From Nemertoderma westbladi (Eukaryota > Xenacoelomorpha > Nemertodermatida > Nemertodermatidae): a DNA stretch of 25,990 bases. Both the position numbers and the translations under genes were made by a program. Where the stretch lies: contig JAUCBJ010000254.1 in NCBI GenBank assembly GCA_032718475.1, forward strand, positions 1 through 25,990, read 5' to 3'. Below the pieces are notes generated by a model that was given only the letters and a program-made list of their open reading frames with translations, made no database searches and was not told where the DNA came from. The stretch's first letter is position 1. The number at the start of each line of letters is the position of its first letter. Positions 9,090-19,417 of this stretch are shown here, piece by piece.

Positions 9090-10325
9090 TTATTTACTCA
9101 AGAGGCTGTGGAGCCCAATTCCTACGATAAGGCCCTATCGGTAGAAGAAGAAAGAGCCAAGCAGATCCAGGCAACGACGACACGTTTCCTTAAAGATCAA
9201 GGGAGGTATGAAATTGGTCTGCCATTTCGAAAACGAGAACCTAATTTTATAAACAACTGACCCTTGGCGGAGAAAAGAATCGCGCAATTACATCGACGCC
9301 TTACGGCAAATGCTTCAGCAAAAGAGATGTACAAGACACAGCTGACGAAATTCATAAATAAGGGATATGCGGAGCGAGTACCGGAAGAAACACCCATAAC
9401 TGAGAGAACGTACTATTTAACCCATCATTACGTTCACAAACCCGGTAAACCCAACGAAGTTTGGGTAGTATTTGACGGCTCCGCCCTATACATGGGCCAA
9501 TCACTTAATTCGGAGTTGTTGCCGGGACCCAACTTACTCCAATCCTTGTTGGGAATACTCTTAAGATTACGACAATATTTGATCGCCTTTGCCTCGGATA
9601 TAGAAGGCATGTTCTTACAAGTTAAGGTGCTGGATAGGGATCGAGACAGCCTACGATTTCTGTGGTGGCCTGAAGGAGACCTCAACCAGAAACCGGTGGA
9701 GTACTGGATGACCATCCAGGCTTTTGGGATCATCTCGAGCCCCTCAAACGCCTGCTCAATAGTGCGTACCACTGCTGATGACAACCGGGACGCCTTCTCC
9801 AAAGAGGTTATCGACAACATCAAACGGGATATATACATGGACGACAATTTAAAGTCCCTCCCATCGGTGGAAGAAGCCATTGATGTCGCCAAAGGAACGG
9901 TAGAGTGCTTAAAAAGAGGTGGATTTCGATTAACTAAATTCACCAGCAACTCCCGTGAGTTTCTGGAATCGATCCCGGTAGAAGACCGAGGAGTTAAAGA
10001 TCTAGACCTAATCAAGGACGATCTTCCAGAAACCAAGATGCTTGGTTTGAAATGGGACACGGAGAGAGATATCCTGTTTTTCCAGCTAAAACAGGGAGAT
10101 AATCCAATTCGAACGAAACGGATTTGTCTAAGTATCCTGAGCACTTATTTCGATCCATTGGGATTTATTAGTCCAGTTATATTGATTGCTCGGAGTTTAG
10201 TACAACAAATGTGGCTTGAAAACCACTCGTGGGACGATCCACTTAAGGGAGAACTACTAAAGAAGTGGATGAAATGGGAAGATTCTCTACCATCCATCGA
10301 GAATTTTACGATTTCCCGTTCTTAA
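9090..10325 (+). pseudogene. pol: BEL/Pao reverse transcriptase region, interrupted
   Basis: The frame stays that of gag and is coding-like throughout, but is cut by TGA at 9258-9260 and ended by TAA at 10323-10325. RT motifs are clear: an FDGSA segment, the first catalytic Asp in SDIEGMF near 9600, the FGIISSPSNA motif, and YMDD at 9834-9845. The longest open piece begins after the second stop and has no ATG of its own at the start. A mirrored leftward frame at 9434-10144 is an antisense shadow. The catalytic residues survive, so decay is recent. Confidence 0.88.
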
Positions 10326-10490
10326 TTTGGTCACGTTCTCCCCACGTATTCCTATCAACTCCATGTGTTTGGAGACGCCAGCGACATGGGAATAGGTATA
10401 GTAGCCTACCTGAGGGTTGAAACTCCGGATGGAATTAAGGTCGCCTTGGTTACCTCTAATCGGACCTCTAACCTGGAATCGGCTTTGTAA
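10326..10490 (+). pseudogene. RNase H fragment of BEL/Pao pol
   Basis: In the same frame as RT, a YQLHVFGDASDMG segment gives the first catalytic Asp (codon 10374-10376) of RNase H. After about 30 more residues the frame ends at TAA 10488-10490. The expected middle and end of RNase H, including the remaining acidic residues, are absent: downstream sequence is already the linker to integrase in another frame. This indicates an internal deletion plus frameshift that would abolish RNase H activity. Confidence 0.75.
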
Positions 10491-11016
10491 CTACTCCAGG
10501 ACGAAGATCGCTAGCGATACCGCTCCACCGACATCTGCGCACATCCATGTTGTTAAAGATCTTCCCAAATACAAGATATCAGAAAGATTTCTGAAGGAGA
10601 AAATCAGCTACCAGGAGCATAAAGAAACCAATAAGCAGATACTGAGACTCCTGCAATGCTATGAGGATTCCGATAAGTATTTCCTGTTGTTGAGAAATCT
10701 ACAGATGCGCTTAAGGGATCGTTTCTCTAGCACAATGATAGATGGGTTGATACGTGTTGGAGGAAGACTAACTAATGCTCCATTATCCTTTGACACTAAG
10801 TTCCCCATACTCATTAGAAATCTTGAAATACAAATCAAAATGATTGTAGATGTTCACAGTAAGCTTTACCATGCTGGTAGAGAACGAGTTCTTAGTGAAA
10901 TTCGAACTCGCTATTATTTTCATAAACCCCGTAGAGCTCTGAACCAAGTTCTTAGGAACTGTATCCCCTGTAGGAAAGCATTCAGTAGGCCTTTAACACA
11001 GCGAGAGGCAGAATAA
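10491..11016 (+). pseudogene. Integrase N-terminal zinc domain, frame-shifted
   Basis: The frame is shifted relative to RT and RNase H. It contains a linker rich in basic residues, a VGGRL segment typical of the BEL/Pao pol linker, and an HHCC zinc domain (VDVHSKLYH near 10850, then CIPC near 10960). It ends at TAA 11014-11016, after which the same frame continues into the integrase core, so this stop is a lesion within one ancestral polyprotein. Confidence 0.8.
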
Positions 11017-12066
11017 CCTAGGGAACGAGTAAGCTTCTATGAACCACCCTTTACTAATACCGGTGTGGATTTATTTGGCCCTATTGAAGTATATCGTGCT
11101 AGGACTATAGTCAAGCGATGGTGCGTCCTCTTTGTCTGTATGACTTGTAGAGCTATCCATCTCGATATGGTGAATGATCTATCTACCAACAGCTTTATAC
11201 TGAGCTTACGCCGACAGATCGCTCGCTTTGGAACTAGTAATACGATGAGATCTGATAAGGGAACGAACTTCATTGGCACCAACAATGAAATCAAGGCTTA
11301 CATCAAAGATTGGAACCAAAGACAGGTGGACGATCAGCTAAGGGTAACAGCGTCTAGCTGGACCTTCAACGCCGCCGACGCCCCTTGGTGGGGAGGAAGT
11401 TGGGAGAGATTAATCAGGAGCGTGAAGACCACATTTCACTTTATAGTGCCGTGCCGCGCGTATCTCACCGATGAACTTTTGCGGACGTTAATGGAGGAAA
11501 TCGCCGCCTATCTCAACGAGAGACCGCTTATGCCAGTCTCATTGAGTCCCGACTCCCTGGAAGCGCTAACACCCGCGCACTTCCTACTGAAGAAACCTGT
11601 AGCCATGCTCCCACGATCGGAAATCATGGACGGAAACGAATACTGCCAGCAAACTTGGCAACTTATGCAGTTGTTATCCCGTCGTTTTGCTGACCATTTC
11701 GAAAAACATTATCTGCCTACGCTACAACTTCGAACTAAGTGGTTTGCGCAGCAAGAAAACGTCAGTGCCGGAGACATGGTCCTTATTGTGGATTCAGATC
11801 TTCCACGTAAGCGGTGGCAGACAGGTCGTATCATCGAGACTCATATCTCGGATGATGGTTTGGTGCGATCGGTAGAACTCGTCGTCATGCGACGTAACTT
11901 TAAGAAACTGGGAATTGTCTTCGAGACACAGCAGCTCAATCGCCCAGTTGGTCGTTTATGTTTACTGGAAAGAGACAGAGAACTCTCCGGAAACTATGGA
12001 AGGCAAGATACTCTTCCCACGACCACCTCCCTAATCCAACAAACATCTAGGGACTCCCCAACGTAA
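11017..12066 (+). pseudogene. BEL/Pao integrase catalytic core and C-terminus
   Basis: Open from 11017 to TAA 12064-12066 but without an ATG at the start, being the end of the broken polyprotein. The DDE triad is visible: Asp in VDLFGP (about 11068), Asp in RSDKGTNF (codon 11254-11256), and Glu in WWGGSWERL (codon 11404-11406). A C-terminal segment SAGDMVLI...RKRWQTGRI matches the small beta-barrel domain that follows in this family. The enzyme would insert element cDNA; the 5-bp duplication of this copy is what it would leave. Confidence 0.88.
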
Positions 12067-13462
12067 CAGCGTCTGGAGTGGGTGTGTGACTATATTATTA
12101 TTTTATATTTGTTTTTATTATTTTATATTTATGTATGTATTATTATGCAAATTTATTATAATCGTTTTCTTTAATTTTATTTAGTAGAATGTTATTTTAG
12201 CGATTATTTAGTAGATTAGTGCAATATATATTAATGTTTATTACTTACTTACTTATATTATATTATATATTTAGTGCAACGGCGAGAAATAATTATTTTT
12301 CTCTTTCCTTACTGTCCGTATCATATTATAAATACGTGACTATAGTAAGATGAAATGTCCGTACTTATTAAAGTACAATAAAGCTCCTACTATATTTAAG
12401 TATTATTGGTAAGTAGAGTATTAGGAATGCAAAGTTCAGATCCTCCTGTCTCAGCTAAACCAAGCTATGGGTAGACCTTGGAAACGACTTGCCTCTTCTC
12501 ACTGACATTGTTTCTTGCAATATTGCTCTCATACCGTATATTAAATAATACATATAGTAGCGTGATGTCCTTTTAACAGTAGCGTAAAACGCAAAATAAA
12601 TCTGTTAAACCCTTTGACCATCTGTAATTCTAGTCGATTAAGATATCGCGGCACCCACCGATATACTTAAAAGACAAAATTCTAGAATCAGTGGTTAACG
12701 TCCCCAGACAAGTTCTGGAATAAACCGGTGCCCATCTTAAATATTAACTATTAATATTTATAAAATCTTTCAAATAAATACAATAGAGTAACCACAGTAA
12801 CCACATTAGTGTGCGAGAATCTCCAATATAGTCAATAGCCGATAAAATTCATAAAATCATGTATAAAGAGGAATTTTGACAATTAAAGAATTACTATTAA
12901 ATAGCATCCCAGATCTGTATGCATGAGAATTACCCTAATTCTACTGCTAGCTTTCCATAATGTCACCATGGCAACAACCACGCTAGAATTAGAAGTGAGT
13001 TAAAAGAACAATAAAGCTTGCCCCATTGAATAGCATAAGGAATAAATAGCACACTGCTAGTATCCAAGGATACCCAATAATAACGTGGCATTCTGGAAGG
13101 CACTTGACTAACGGACAAATGGCCCGAATGTGTACAATTTGTGACAGTTGTGTGGAATTTGTGCATTTATAGGTGAATGTTACTACTAAAGTGTGTTTAC
13201 AGTAGCGAGTCGCAATTGTGAAAGTAGCCCTACCTCTGCAGTAAGAACCTGAAGTAAATCTTAGCCCTTGGGACGGACAGTGGAGTGACTCGCGCTGGGT
13301 GTTGTGGTCGTTGTGCAGCTACTATGTTGGCGATAGGCACATCGGCGAAAGTACATCGGCGCTGAGGATCTTGCGCTGTCCGAGGGCCGTGAGGGGTAGG
13401 CAGCGACGCCCGCTAGCCTAATTATAAACTCATTATAATATTGATAAACTCAAATAGCAGCT
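12067..13462 (+). other. Spacer between pol and the third reading frame
   Basis: About 1.4 kb of AT-rich sequence with no supported gene. A short leftward frame at 12963-13166 has no features. The 13200-13440 part is less AT-rich and could be the leader of the reading frame starting at 13463. Such a spacer suggests the third frame would be expressed from a spliced or separate transcript; this is inference. Confidence 0.5.
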
Positions 13463-13909
13463 ATGACTGAGTTGATAGAAGATGATCTTGGTATCAGGGA
13501 GCGATATACTCTACCGTTGCAAGCATTTGTTGATAGCTTAATACGCGGCGACGCTGGTCCAACTACTATGGAGGACTATGGTCGTTATATCGAACCGCCA
13601 ATGTCCCAGGAGCAACTCACTCGTGAATTGGACTATCGAAAATTCACTGCTCGCTATACGCATCGTAATGGTACGCATATGGACTTCTTAACTACTGGTC
13701 ATCCTATCGATTTACACAATACGGACGATGTCGACACCGAAAGGGAAATGGCCCTGTTTAAATATCCTACCCAGCAGAGTCGGAACGATAAACTGAAAAT
13801 CGAATGCGAAAATTCTATTCGAAATCGACTCGAAAGAGAAGACGTTGAAGAACCTGATAAACACAGTGACTTCAACGTATATTTGGAATTCTTGAGAGAG
13901 ACATTGTAA
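13463..13909 (+). CDS. Third reading frame of the BEL/Pao element, intact N-terminal part
   Basis: A 148-residue frame from an ATG at 13463 in reasonable context (cagctATGac). It is acidic and hydrophilic, with no signal peptide, transmembrane segment, zinc motif or known catalytic motif. I do not recognise the family. It lies inside the element, in element orientation, between integrase and the 3' LTR, the place where some BEL/Pao members carry an envelope-like gene; nothing envelope-like is visible here. It ends at TAA 13907-13909, and coding-like sequence continues in a neighbouring frame, so the original protein was probably longer. It may be a captured host or viral gene. Confidence 0.5.
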   Translation: MTELIEDDLGIRERYTLPLQAFVDSLIRGDAGPTTMEDYGRYIEPPMSQEQLTRELDYRKFTARYTHRNGTHMDFLTTGHPIDLHNTDDVDTEREMALFKYPTQQSRNDKLKIECENSIRNRLEREDVEEPDKHSDFNVYLEFLRETL

Positions 13910-15013
13910 AACTGGAGAAAGATCACCCGCGTTTCCCCTACAAGACGTGCGTCTTTGGTATTATTACGATGAATGCCCTAGACCCAACCAACACACGGAA
14001 AGACATAAACATCTGCGGAGACGTTGCGCTAAACACAGTTTTACTCGCTATATTTACAGTAGTTTCGAGAGAAACTTGTTCAACGTATCACCTACGCTCG
14101 TTCGACTCAAACGATCCTTAAATAAACCTATGATCAGAGTTCTGGAATACTCGGTCAGACCTCCTCATTCCCTGGTGAGACCTCAGACTCTTGATCCTAA
14201 TAGTATCACGGATCCTCCCGAGCTGTACTCACTGTTCAAAGATCTAGTGTTACCCGAACAATTAGTCGGTGGCACTCCGGTTGTGGGCTCCCTAAATATT
14301 CGCCCATCTTACCTATCCGGATTGGGACGCGGACACCTAATATCGCCATTCAACCGTATAATCGTCCCTGTTTAACCCGATATAATCTGTCACCGAAGTG
14401 GAGGAGAAAATTGTACGCACGCGTTAGACACTATTCGATAAAAGATGGGAAAAGGAACCTACGATTGCTTAGAAAAACGTAAATTGCAGCAACAAGTCCA
14501 AGCGGTAAACGAATTAGCTTTATATCAGTTCGATCGGGAAATCCAGAATCTCTAAGAAGATATCGAACTTGGACGACCCTACTCTCTAAACGAGTTTTAG
14601 ACGAATGCTTCCAACGACAAGCGGAGGAAAATCAGCTCAAGGAGAAGCATATCGATTTCGACAGAGCCCGAGAACTCGAGTCGGAAAGAACCATCAAACC
14701 GAGGAAATTTCTCACTACACACGGTCCACCTACCGCTCTTGTGCAGACGAATCGTCAGGGACCAGTAAGAGCTGCTGTCTTGAAACGTGCTCTGAAGGTT
14801 GTTCGACCTCGTTCCACTGAGGTTGATACCGATCAACCGGGTACCTCGACCGGCGGATACACCGACCGTCATCCTAAACCTTCCGATGCAATTGTATTGC
14901 ACCCTACACCCAGGAGTTATAGCCCTCCTAGTAAAGTGGCTCGCCCCAAAGAGAAAAGGACTCTTGCTAGCCTCAAAAAACTGCGTAAACGCTGTTCGCG
15001 TAAGAAGGACTAA
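13910..15013 (+). pseudogene. Decayed remainder of the third reading frame
   Basis: After the stop at 13909, a second frame is open to TAA 14373-14375 (over 140 codons). The same frame stays coding-like with stops at about 14436, 14553 and 14598. It includes a 36-codon piece from ATG 14445 rich in Gln and Leu. Another frame shift leads into an open stretch to 15013 with a charged, possibly coiled segment and a strongly basic Lys/Arg tail (KKLRKRC). Together the pieces suggest an ancestral protein of roughly 500 residues with an acidic start and basic end, now broken by at least two frame changes and several stops. No membrane segments are seen. Confidence 0.45.
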
Positions 15014-15091
15014 CTGTTTAGAGTATTTTTATATTTTAGAAACTGTGATTTTTTATATTTTATAGAATTAAATCCCATTTTCTGGGAGCGG

Positions 15092-16311
15092 TGTAAAGGC
15101 TTTTGCGGATCTAGCTAGTCATTTTCCCCGCAAAGTACTCTTTAGGTGTTTTAGCGGACATAAAAAGCCGTTTTCTTACTGTGTAGGTGTTTTAGTGGAC
15201 ATAAAAAGCCATTTTTCTGTATGTGTACTTTAGCGGACATAACAAGCCATTTCATGCCGCAATACGCCAAAATACTCTTAATACAGTATAGTTCAGATGA
15301 CGACATCTATCAGCTGATATGTCGACGTGGAGCTTTTGGCTTTCTTTGTTCAGGCTCGCTCGACCAATCAGAGCTATTTTCATTTTATCTTGGACAGTGC
15401 CTATAGAAACTCATGCAATTCAGTCAGTGTGTATCTTTCTAAGCCCAGAACACCGGCTTAGGATTCTTCTGTACTTCTGTGGAAGTTTCAGACTTTGACC
15501 TAAACCTCAGAAACATCAGATGGCTTTGATCAAAGGAACGTAAAACTATTAACATAGCACACAGCAGACTCACGGCGCAGCACACCGCCACATCACGGCA
15601 TCACGCAACGCGATTCAACTACACATACTGACTGTTCACCGCATTATTTGATTCTGTTATTAATTGGTGTTACTGTGTTATGTTGGTATATATTGCTGAT
15701 ATATTTGGAGAATACCGATGAATAATCATAAAACCCCCAATCTCTTTGATTACTAAAGTTTAGAGGAACAGGTTTATCGGTAGCAACTGTGACTTACATT
15801 ATAGTGGTTTTTGTGTGAATTGAATGCTATTTCATAATCCCTACATGTGTCAGTTGCGATCCTCCTATATATGATCAAATTCAGTGACGGTCGGCAGATC
15901 AGTGCGCAGTAGTGTGAACTAGTGTGAAGTCGTGTGAAGTAGTGTGAAGGTTAATAAAGCATCTCCTAAAGAATGCGCCTTTTACGAAACTCAGTAGCCA
16001 TCCAGTTGTGATTAGTATAAGTCATAACTCTGTTTTATACTTAAAGTGCCACGTCCTAAAGGAACTGTTAATATTTCCCCGAAAGTAAATATATTGTCAG
16101 AGATTATATATTAACGATCAATCGAATAATACAGTAGGTCTACACTGCAATCACTATCAAAGCATCCGAATCCAGTCTCCCTTAACTGTGGGTGAATGGT
16201 CGCGCACAGGCTGGCTTCGGCTGATGTACCTTCAGTACATTAAATAATTGATATACAAAAAGACACCTAAAATTGGCAGGTTAAACTGCTAAAGGGCTAA
16301 AAGCGCGAACA
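15092..16311 (+). repeat. 3' LTR of the BEL/Pao element
   Basis: 1220 bp, starting tgtaaaggc and ending gcgcgaaca. It differs from the 5' LTR by 11 substitutions and one missing T next to the TATA-like box, counted by eye. A short G-rich stretch ctgggagcgg directly upstream (15082-15091) may be the polypurine tract, though it is weak. Confidence 0.93.
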
Positions 16312-16316
16312 CTTGT
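16312..16316. repeat. Target-site duplication, right copy
   Basis: CTTGT follows the terminal CA of the 3' LTR and matches the five bases before the 5' LTR. Confidence 0.9.
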
Positions 16317-16388
16317 TGATTCTAAGCAATAAATACATTAAATATCCTGCTGATAATTTTTATTCATTGTTGTTTTCCTAATCTAGAA
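16317..16388. repeat. Foldback-repeat family copy, part right of the BEL/Pao insertion
   Basis: Continues the repeat interrupted at 3826: aatacatta, tcctgctgat and gttttcctaat occur in the same order as in the arm at about 21905-22025. Divergence is clear, so this is an older copy than the retrotransposon. Confidence 0.5.
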
Positions 16389-17611
16389 CGCCCACAATCT
16401 CCCTTTTGTTCTGTAACATGATTGACCTGTACCTTTATAGTTTATCCCACTGCAACAGCAACTTTTACTGTTGGTGTTGGGTGCAAACCCTTCGCCCATC
16501 GCCCGCAGGCAATGTTTACCTGCTATAAGTGCTAATTAGCCTATCCGATAACAGACAAAAGCAGTAGGGTGGTTCTTATTTTAGGTAAAAATCTATTTTT
16601 ACCTCAAAATAATGTTTCAAATAGCACAAAAACATGGCAAAGAAAGCTTCTGAAAATTTGAATGAGTTTTGCCTAAGAGGCGCCACACTTGACTGGAGGT
16701 TTTAACTGATGCGGATGCGGCTATGTGGTATGAGCGCCTATATCCTCAAGTTTGGTGGTGACCAACTCCTGGTACACCTATTATTGCATTGCCTTTAGGC
16801 TCATTCGAACCACAATGATCGATTTAGTAGGGTTAGACTAGACACCTTCAAAGTACAGGAGCAGGTTAATCTTTCAGTGGGTTGTAACTATATATAACCA
16901 AAACAATAAACGGGAGTCATAAAAACAAGTTACAGTTGAGTTTCTTCATAATCAGCTACATGATAACTTTGAGTTATTATTTAAGGGCACGTGTTTGTGA
17001 TAAAAATTGAAAAAAATTCAAAATTCTTTTACGGATTCGGGATCAAAAGCGAGATAATAGCGAGATATCTTTTAGTTCTCGAGTTATAGCTATCTGACTG
17101 CCTGTCAGTCGGTCATTCTGACAAAATTAAAGAAAAACATATGTATTGCACAATTGTTTCTGTTTAGTGATCACATTTCTAATAATGTCAGTTTTAATGT
17201 TTCATGCATTTTTGATTGTCTCTCTTTCTGCCTGCCTGTATGTCTGTAAATCTGCCTATCTATCTGTTTGTTGGCCTGTTTGTCAGTCAAAATAATGAAT
17301 GAAATACACAACTGAAAATGTTTTTGTAGGGGTTTTCCTGGTCTATGATTCCATTTCGGATGTATGTTTTAACGGTTAAAGGGTTTTGACGGACCTACCG
17401 TCACGTATACTGAACAATACAAAGCCATTATATTTGAATACTACTGTAACATCAGAAATGGAATCACCGACAAGGAAAACCCATTTAACTAAAATTTTGG
17501 CGAGGTCGTGTCCTTTCCTAAATTTCGACAGACAGACGGACAGATTGTCTGATATACAGAGAGACTGACAATTATACAGTCTGGGATTCACTTACCCCAA
17601 GTATTAGGTAG
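16389..17611. other. Non-coding stretch with a possible transposon end
   Basis: No gene is supported. CAGTAGGGTGG at 16562-16572 is followed by a short perfect hairpin (ggtaaaaat, two bases, atttttacc; 16584-16603). The same word occurs inverted at 22567-22578, so it may be a transposon terminal motif. Around 17200-17290 there are imperfect ctgcctgtctgt-type repeats. Small frames at 17376-17591 lack coding character. Confidence 0.4.
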
Positions 17612-18754
17612 TTAATTCATTAAGTACCAAACATTTTGCTCTGGCGAAGATTGGATGCGGGCGAAGTTTGCTGCATAGGAACTCTCCGCTCTCGCCTCAC
17701 GCTCTTTACGTTCACTCTCCGCTCTCGCCTCACGCTCTTTACGTTCACTCTCCGCTTTCTCCCCTCTCGCCTCTCTCGCCGCCTCACGCTCTTCTTGTTC
17801 CTTCCTTTCCCTCCTTCCTATTTCTTCACACTCCTTAAACTCTCTCGCGACCCTCTCGGCCCTCTCTTTATTCTCTCTGGCCAGCTCTCTCTCTTTCTCT
17901 TGTAACGCACTCCCTTCTTCCAACTGTCTTTCTAATTCTCTCTGGTCTAGCACCACCAGATCGAGCTGGCACGCCAGATCTATTTCTAGCACCTGTCTTA
18001 CTTTCGCAGAGGATGTAGCAGACTTATCGGTCGCGACGGACTCCCGCCACCTTCCCGTCCTACTAACTTTCCCCCGCTTCCTGGAACTTTCGCCGACCGA
18101 CGAGACCGAATCCTCGGGGTTAACCTAGGATTCGCCCTCCTGCGGTCCTCTCCAACCCACCAACTTAATTCCCCGGGCATCGACTAAGTATGGCCCTATG
18201 CACACTACGCCAGGCACCATACCCCTACATTCCCACAGTTCAAACAGTTCCGTAGCGACCCCTCTCGCTCTCTCATCGGCTAGTTCTCCCTGCCCAAAGC
18301 GCACCAGATAATCAAAATGTTTATTCGACTCACCTAGCCGTTTTTCTAGCTTCACCTTGTCTATCTTCGCCCCATCTTTAGCTTCCCTCAACTGCTTCCT
18401 GGTTGCGTTGTAGGCCCGTCGGAGCCGGTCGCTAACTCCGACGTCCTCGTCGCCGACATCTCCTCTCTCTCTCCGTGTTCGGCGTTGTACCGGCGGCTCC
18501 ACCGTCGCCGTTCCGGTGGGCCGTCCGTCGCCCTCGGCCTGTGGCTGGCTGGTGACATCGGTACGTCGACCGCCGTCGTGTGTCGACTCGTCTCTCTCCT
18601 CTGGTAGATGACCGCCCTCTGCTTGGGCTCCCGGATCGTTCGGGGTTGACGACTCCGGCGTCCTGGGTCGCTACCGCCGCGTCGCGGCCTCGCGGATCGT
18701 TTCGTTCGTATCGTCCGGGGTCCGCGGCGGTGTTGTCTCTTCTTCCTGACCCAT
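17612..18754 (-). pseudogene. Gag-like gene of a second retroelement, two in-frame TAG codons
   Basis: From an ATG at 18754 one frame runs to the stop at 17612 (about 380 codons) and is interrupted only by two TAG codons, one after residue 27 and one at 18125-18127. The product begins Met-Gly-Gln, as in N-myristoylated Gag proteins. It then has a Pro/Glu/Arg-rich region, a globular part (FELWECRGMVPGVVCIGPY) and a long charged coiled coil with tandem SERKEREARA units. No zinc knuckle or protease follows, because the frame runs into a dispersed repeat at 17683. GC content and codon use differ from the AT-rich surroundings, which supports a mobile origin. The family was not recognised; a cytoskeletal or viral coiled-coil protein is an alternative. 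Confidence 0.5.
17640..17683. repeat. Dispersed 44-bp repeat, copy 1
   Basis: From ctggcgaagattgga to ataggaact. It differs at only three or four positions from 20164-20207 in the same orientation. It abuts the KER tract of the gag-like frame, whose last residues (from about SYAANFARIQ) are encoded by this repeat and so are not original gag. Confidence 0.7.
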
Positions 18755-18907
18755 CTTTAACTTTACTCGTCAGTGGTTGGCTTTATTACTCTGGCAGTCA
18801 GTTTATTACTTTAGCAGTCAGCTCAGGCACTTGGAACTTTATTACTGTGACGTGATCCGAGAATCCCATCCGGTGTGGTTTATTTATTTACACGTCCCCG
18901 CCGCCAG
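18755..18907 (-). other. Possible leader and primer-binding site of the gag-like element
   Basis: Reading leftward, TGGCGGCGGGGACGTG starts at 18906, one base after the CA end of the candidate LTR. It resembles a tRNA primer-binding site; the matching tRNA was not identified. The rest contains three taataaa-like repeats spaced about 25 bp before the gag-like ATG. Confidence 0.35.
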
Positions 18908-19417
18908 TGAAAGAGTTCGTTATATCGTTCCAACGTTGATAATGAATATAAAATATAGTATCGAATAAGATAAGTTGACAGATAGCACAGTTGATGGTAA
19001 AATATAAGTTGACCGGTAAAATATTGATGGTGGTAGCGGCAACGACGGTAATAAAGGTTACCGTCCTGCCCTAACTGAACTGACTAAGTTGACTAAATGA
19101 AATGACAAGTATCAAAGGGTAATATACTGCACTGGTTTGGCCGTATTACTCAGCGGATGCCTGCCCCCCATTGGCTAATAACCTAATTCTCGCCCTCCCA
19201 TCTCTCTGGGAGTGTCTTCCCCCTCCACTGTCACTTTCCCTCTCCCCGGGGTGTAACCTCTGACCCCTATTGTGTGTGGCCCTTTGGGGTTCGTCGTCGC
19301 CGTTTATTGGGGGTGATACGAGGTTGGTTGGTAATCAACCTCGTACTCCCCAATATTGCTTAAAGGCCCTGCTTATCCAACTTTGTGGGGTGGTTAGCGG
19401 AATTGAATTCGCTAACA
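18908..19417 (-). repeat. Candidate LTR of the gag-like element
   Basis: Read leftward, it begins TG with a hairpin (gttagcg ... cgctaac) at 19396-19417 and ends CA next to the candidate primer-binding site, giving 510 bp. Runs of pyrimidine-rich and GC-rich sequence lie in the middle. Only one copy is in the window, so LTR status rests on termini and position alone. A short rightward frame at 19270-19533 is not supported. Confidence 0.35.

Larger units (their letters stand above)
3827..16311 (+). mobile_element. BEL/Pao LTR retrotransposon, complete structure but pol defective
   Basis: Two direct LTRs of 1221 and 1220 bp begin TG and end CA and are flanked by the direct repeat CTTGT (3822-3826 and 16312-16316). 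A 5-bp duplication is usual for this superfamily. Between them lie gag with three zinc knuckles and a DSG protease, then RT (YMDD), an RNase H remnant, an HHCC zinc domain and a DDE integrase. The order PR-RT-RH-IN and the three-knuckle gag are typical of BEL/Pao. Reading by eye gives 11 substitutions and one single-base indel between LTRs, so insertion was recent. The 2 kb leader and the extra 3' reading frame enlarge it to 12.5 kb, above the usual 5-8 kb. Confidence 0.93.

Noticed and set aside
9434-10144. 236-codon leftward frame
   Set aside because: It is the exact antisense of the reverse transcriptase region; the sense strand has the RT motifs.
13463-14375. Envelope gene of the BEL/Pao element
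   Set aside because: Neither open piece has a signal peptide, hydrophobic anchor, furin-type site or Cys pattern expected of an envelope protein.
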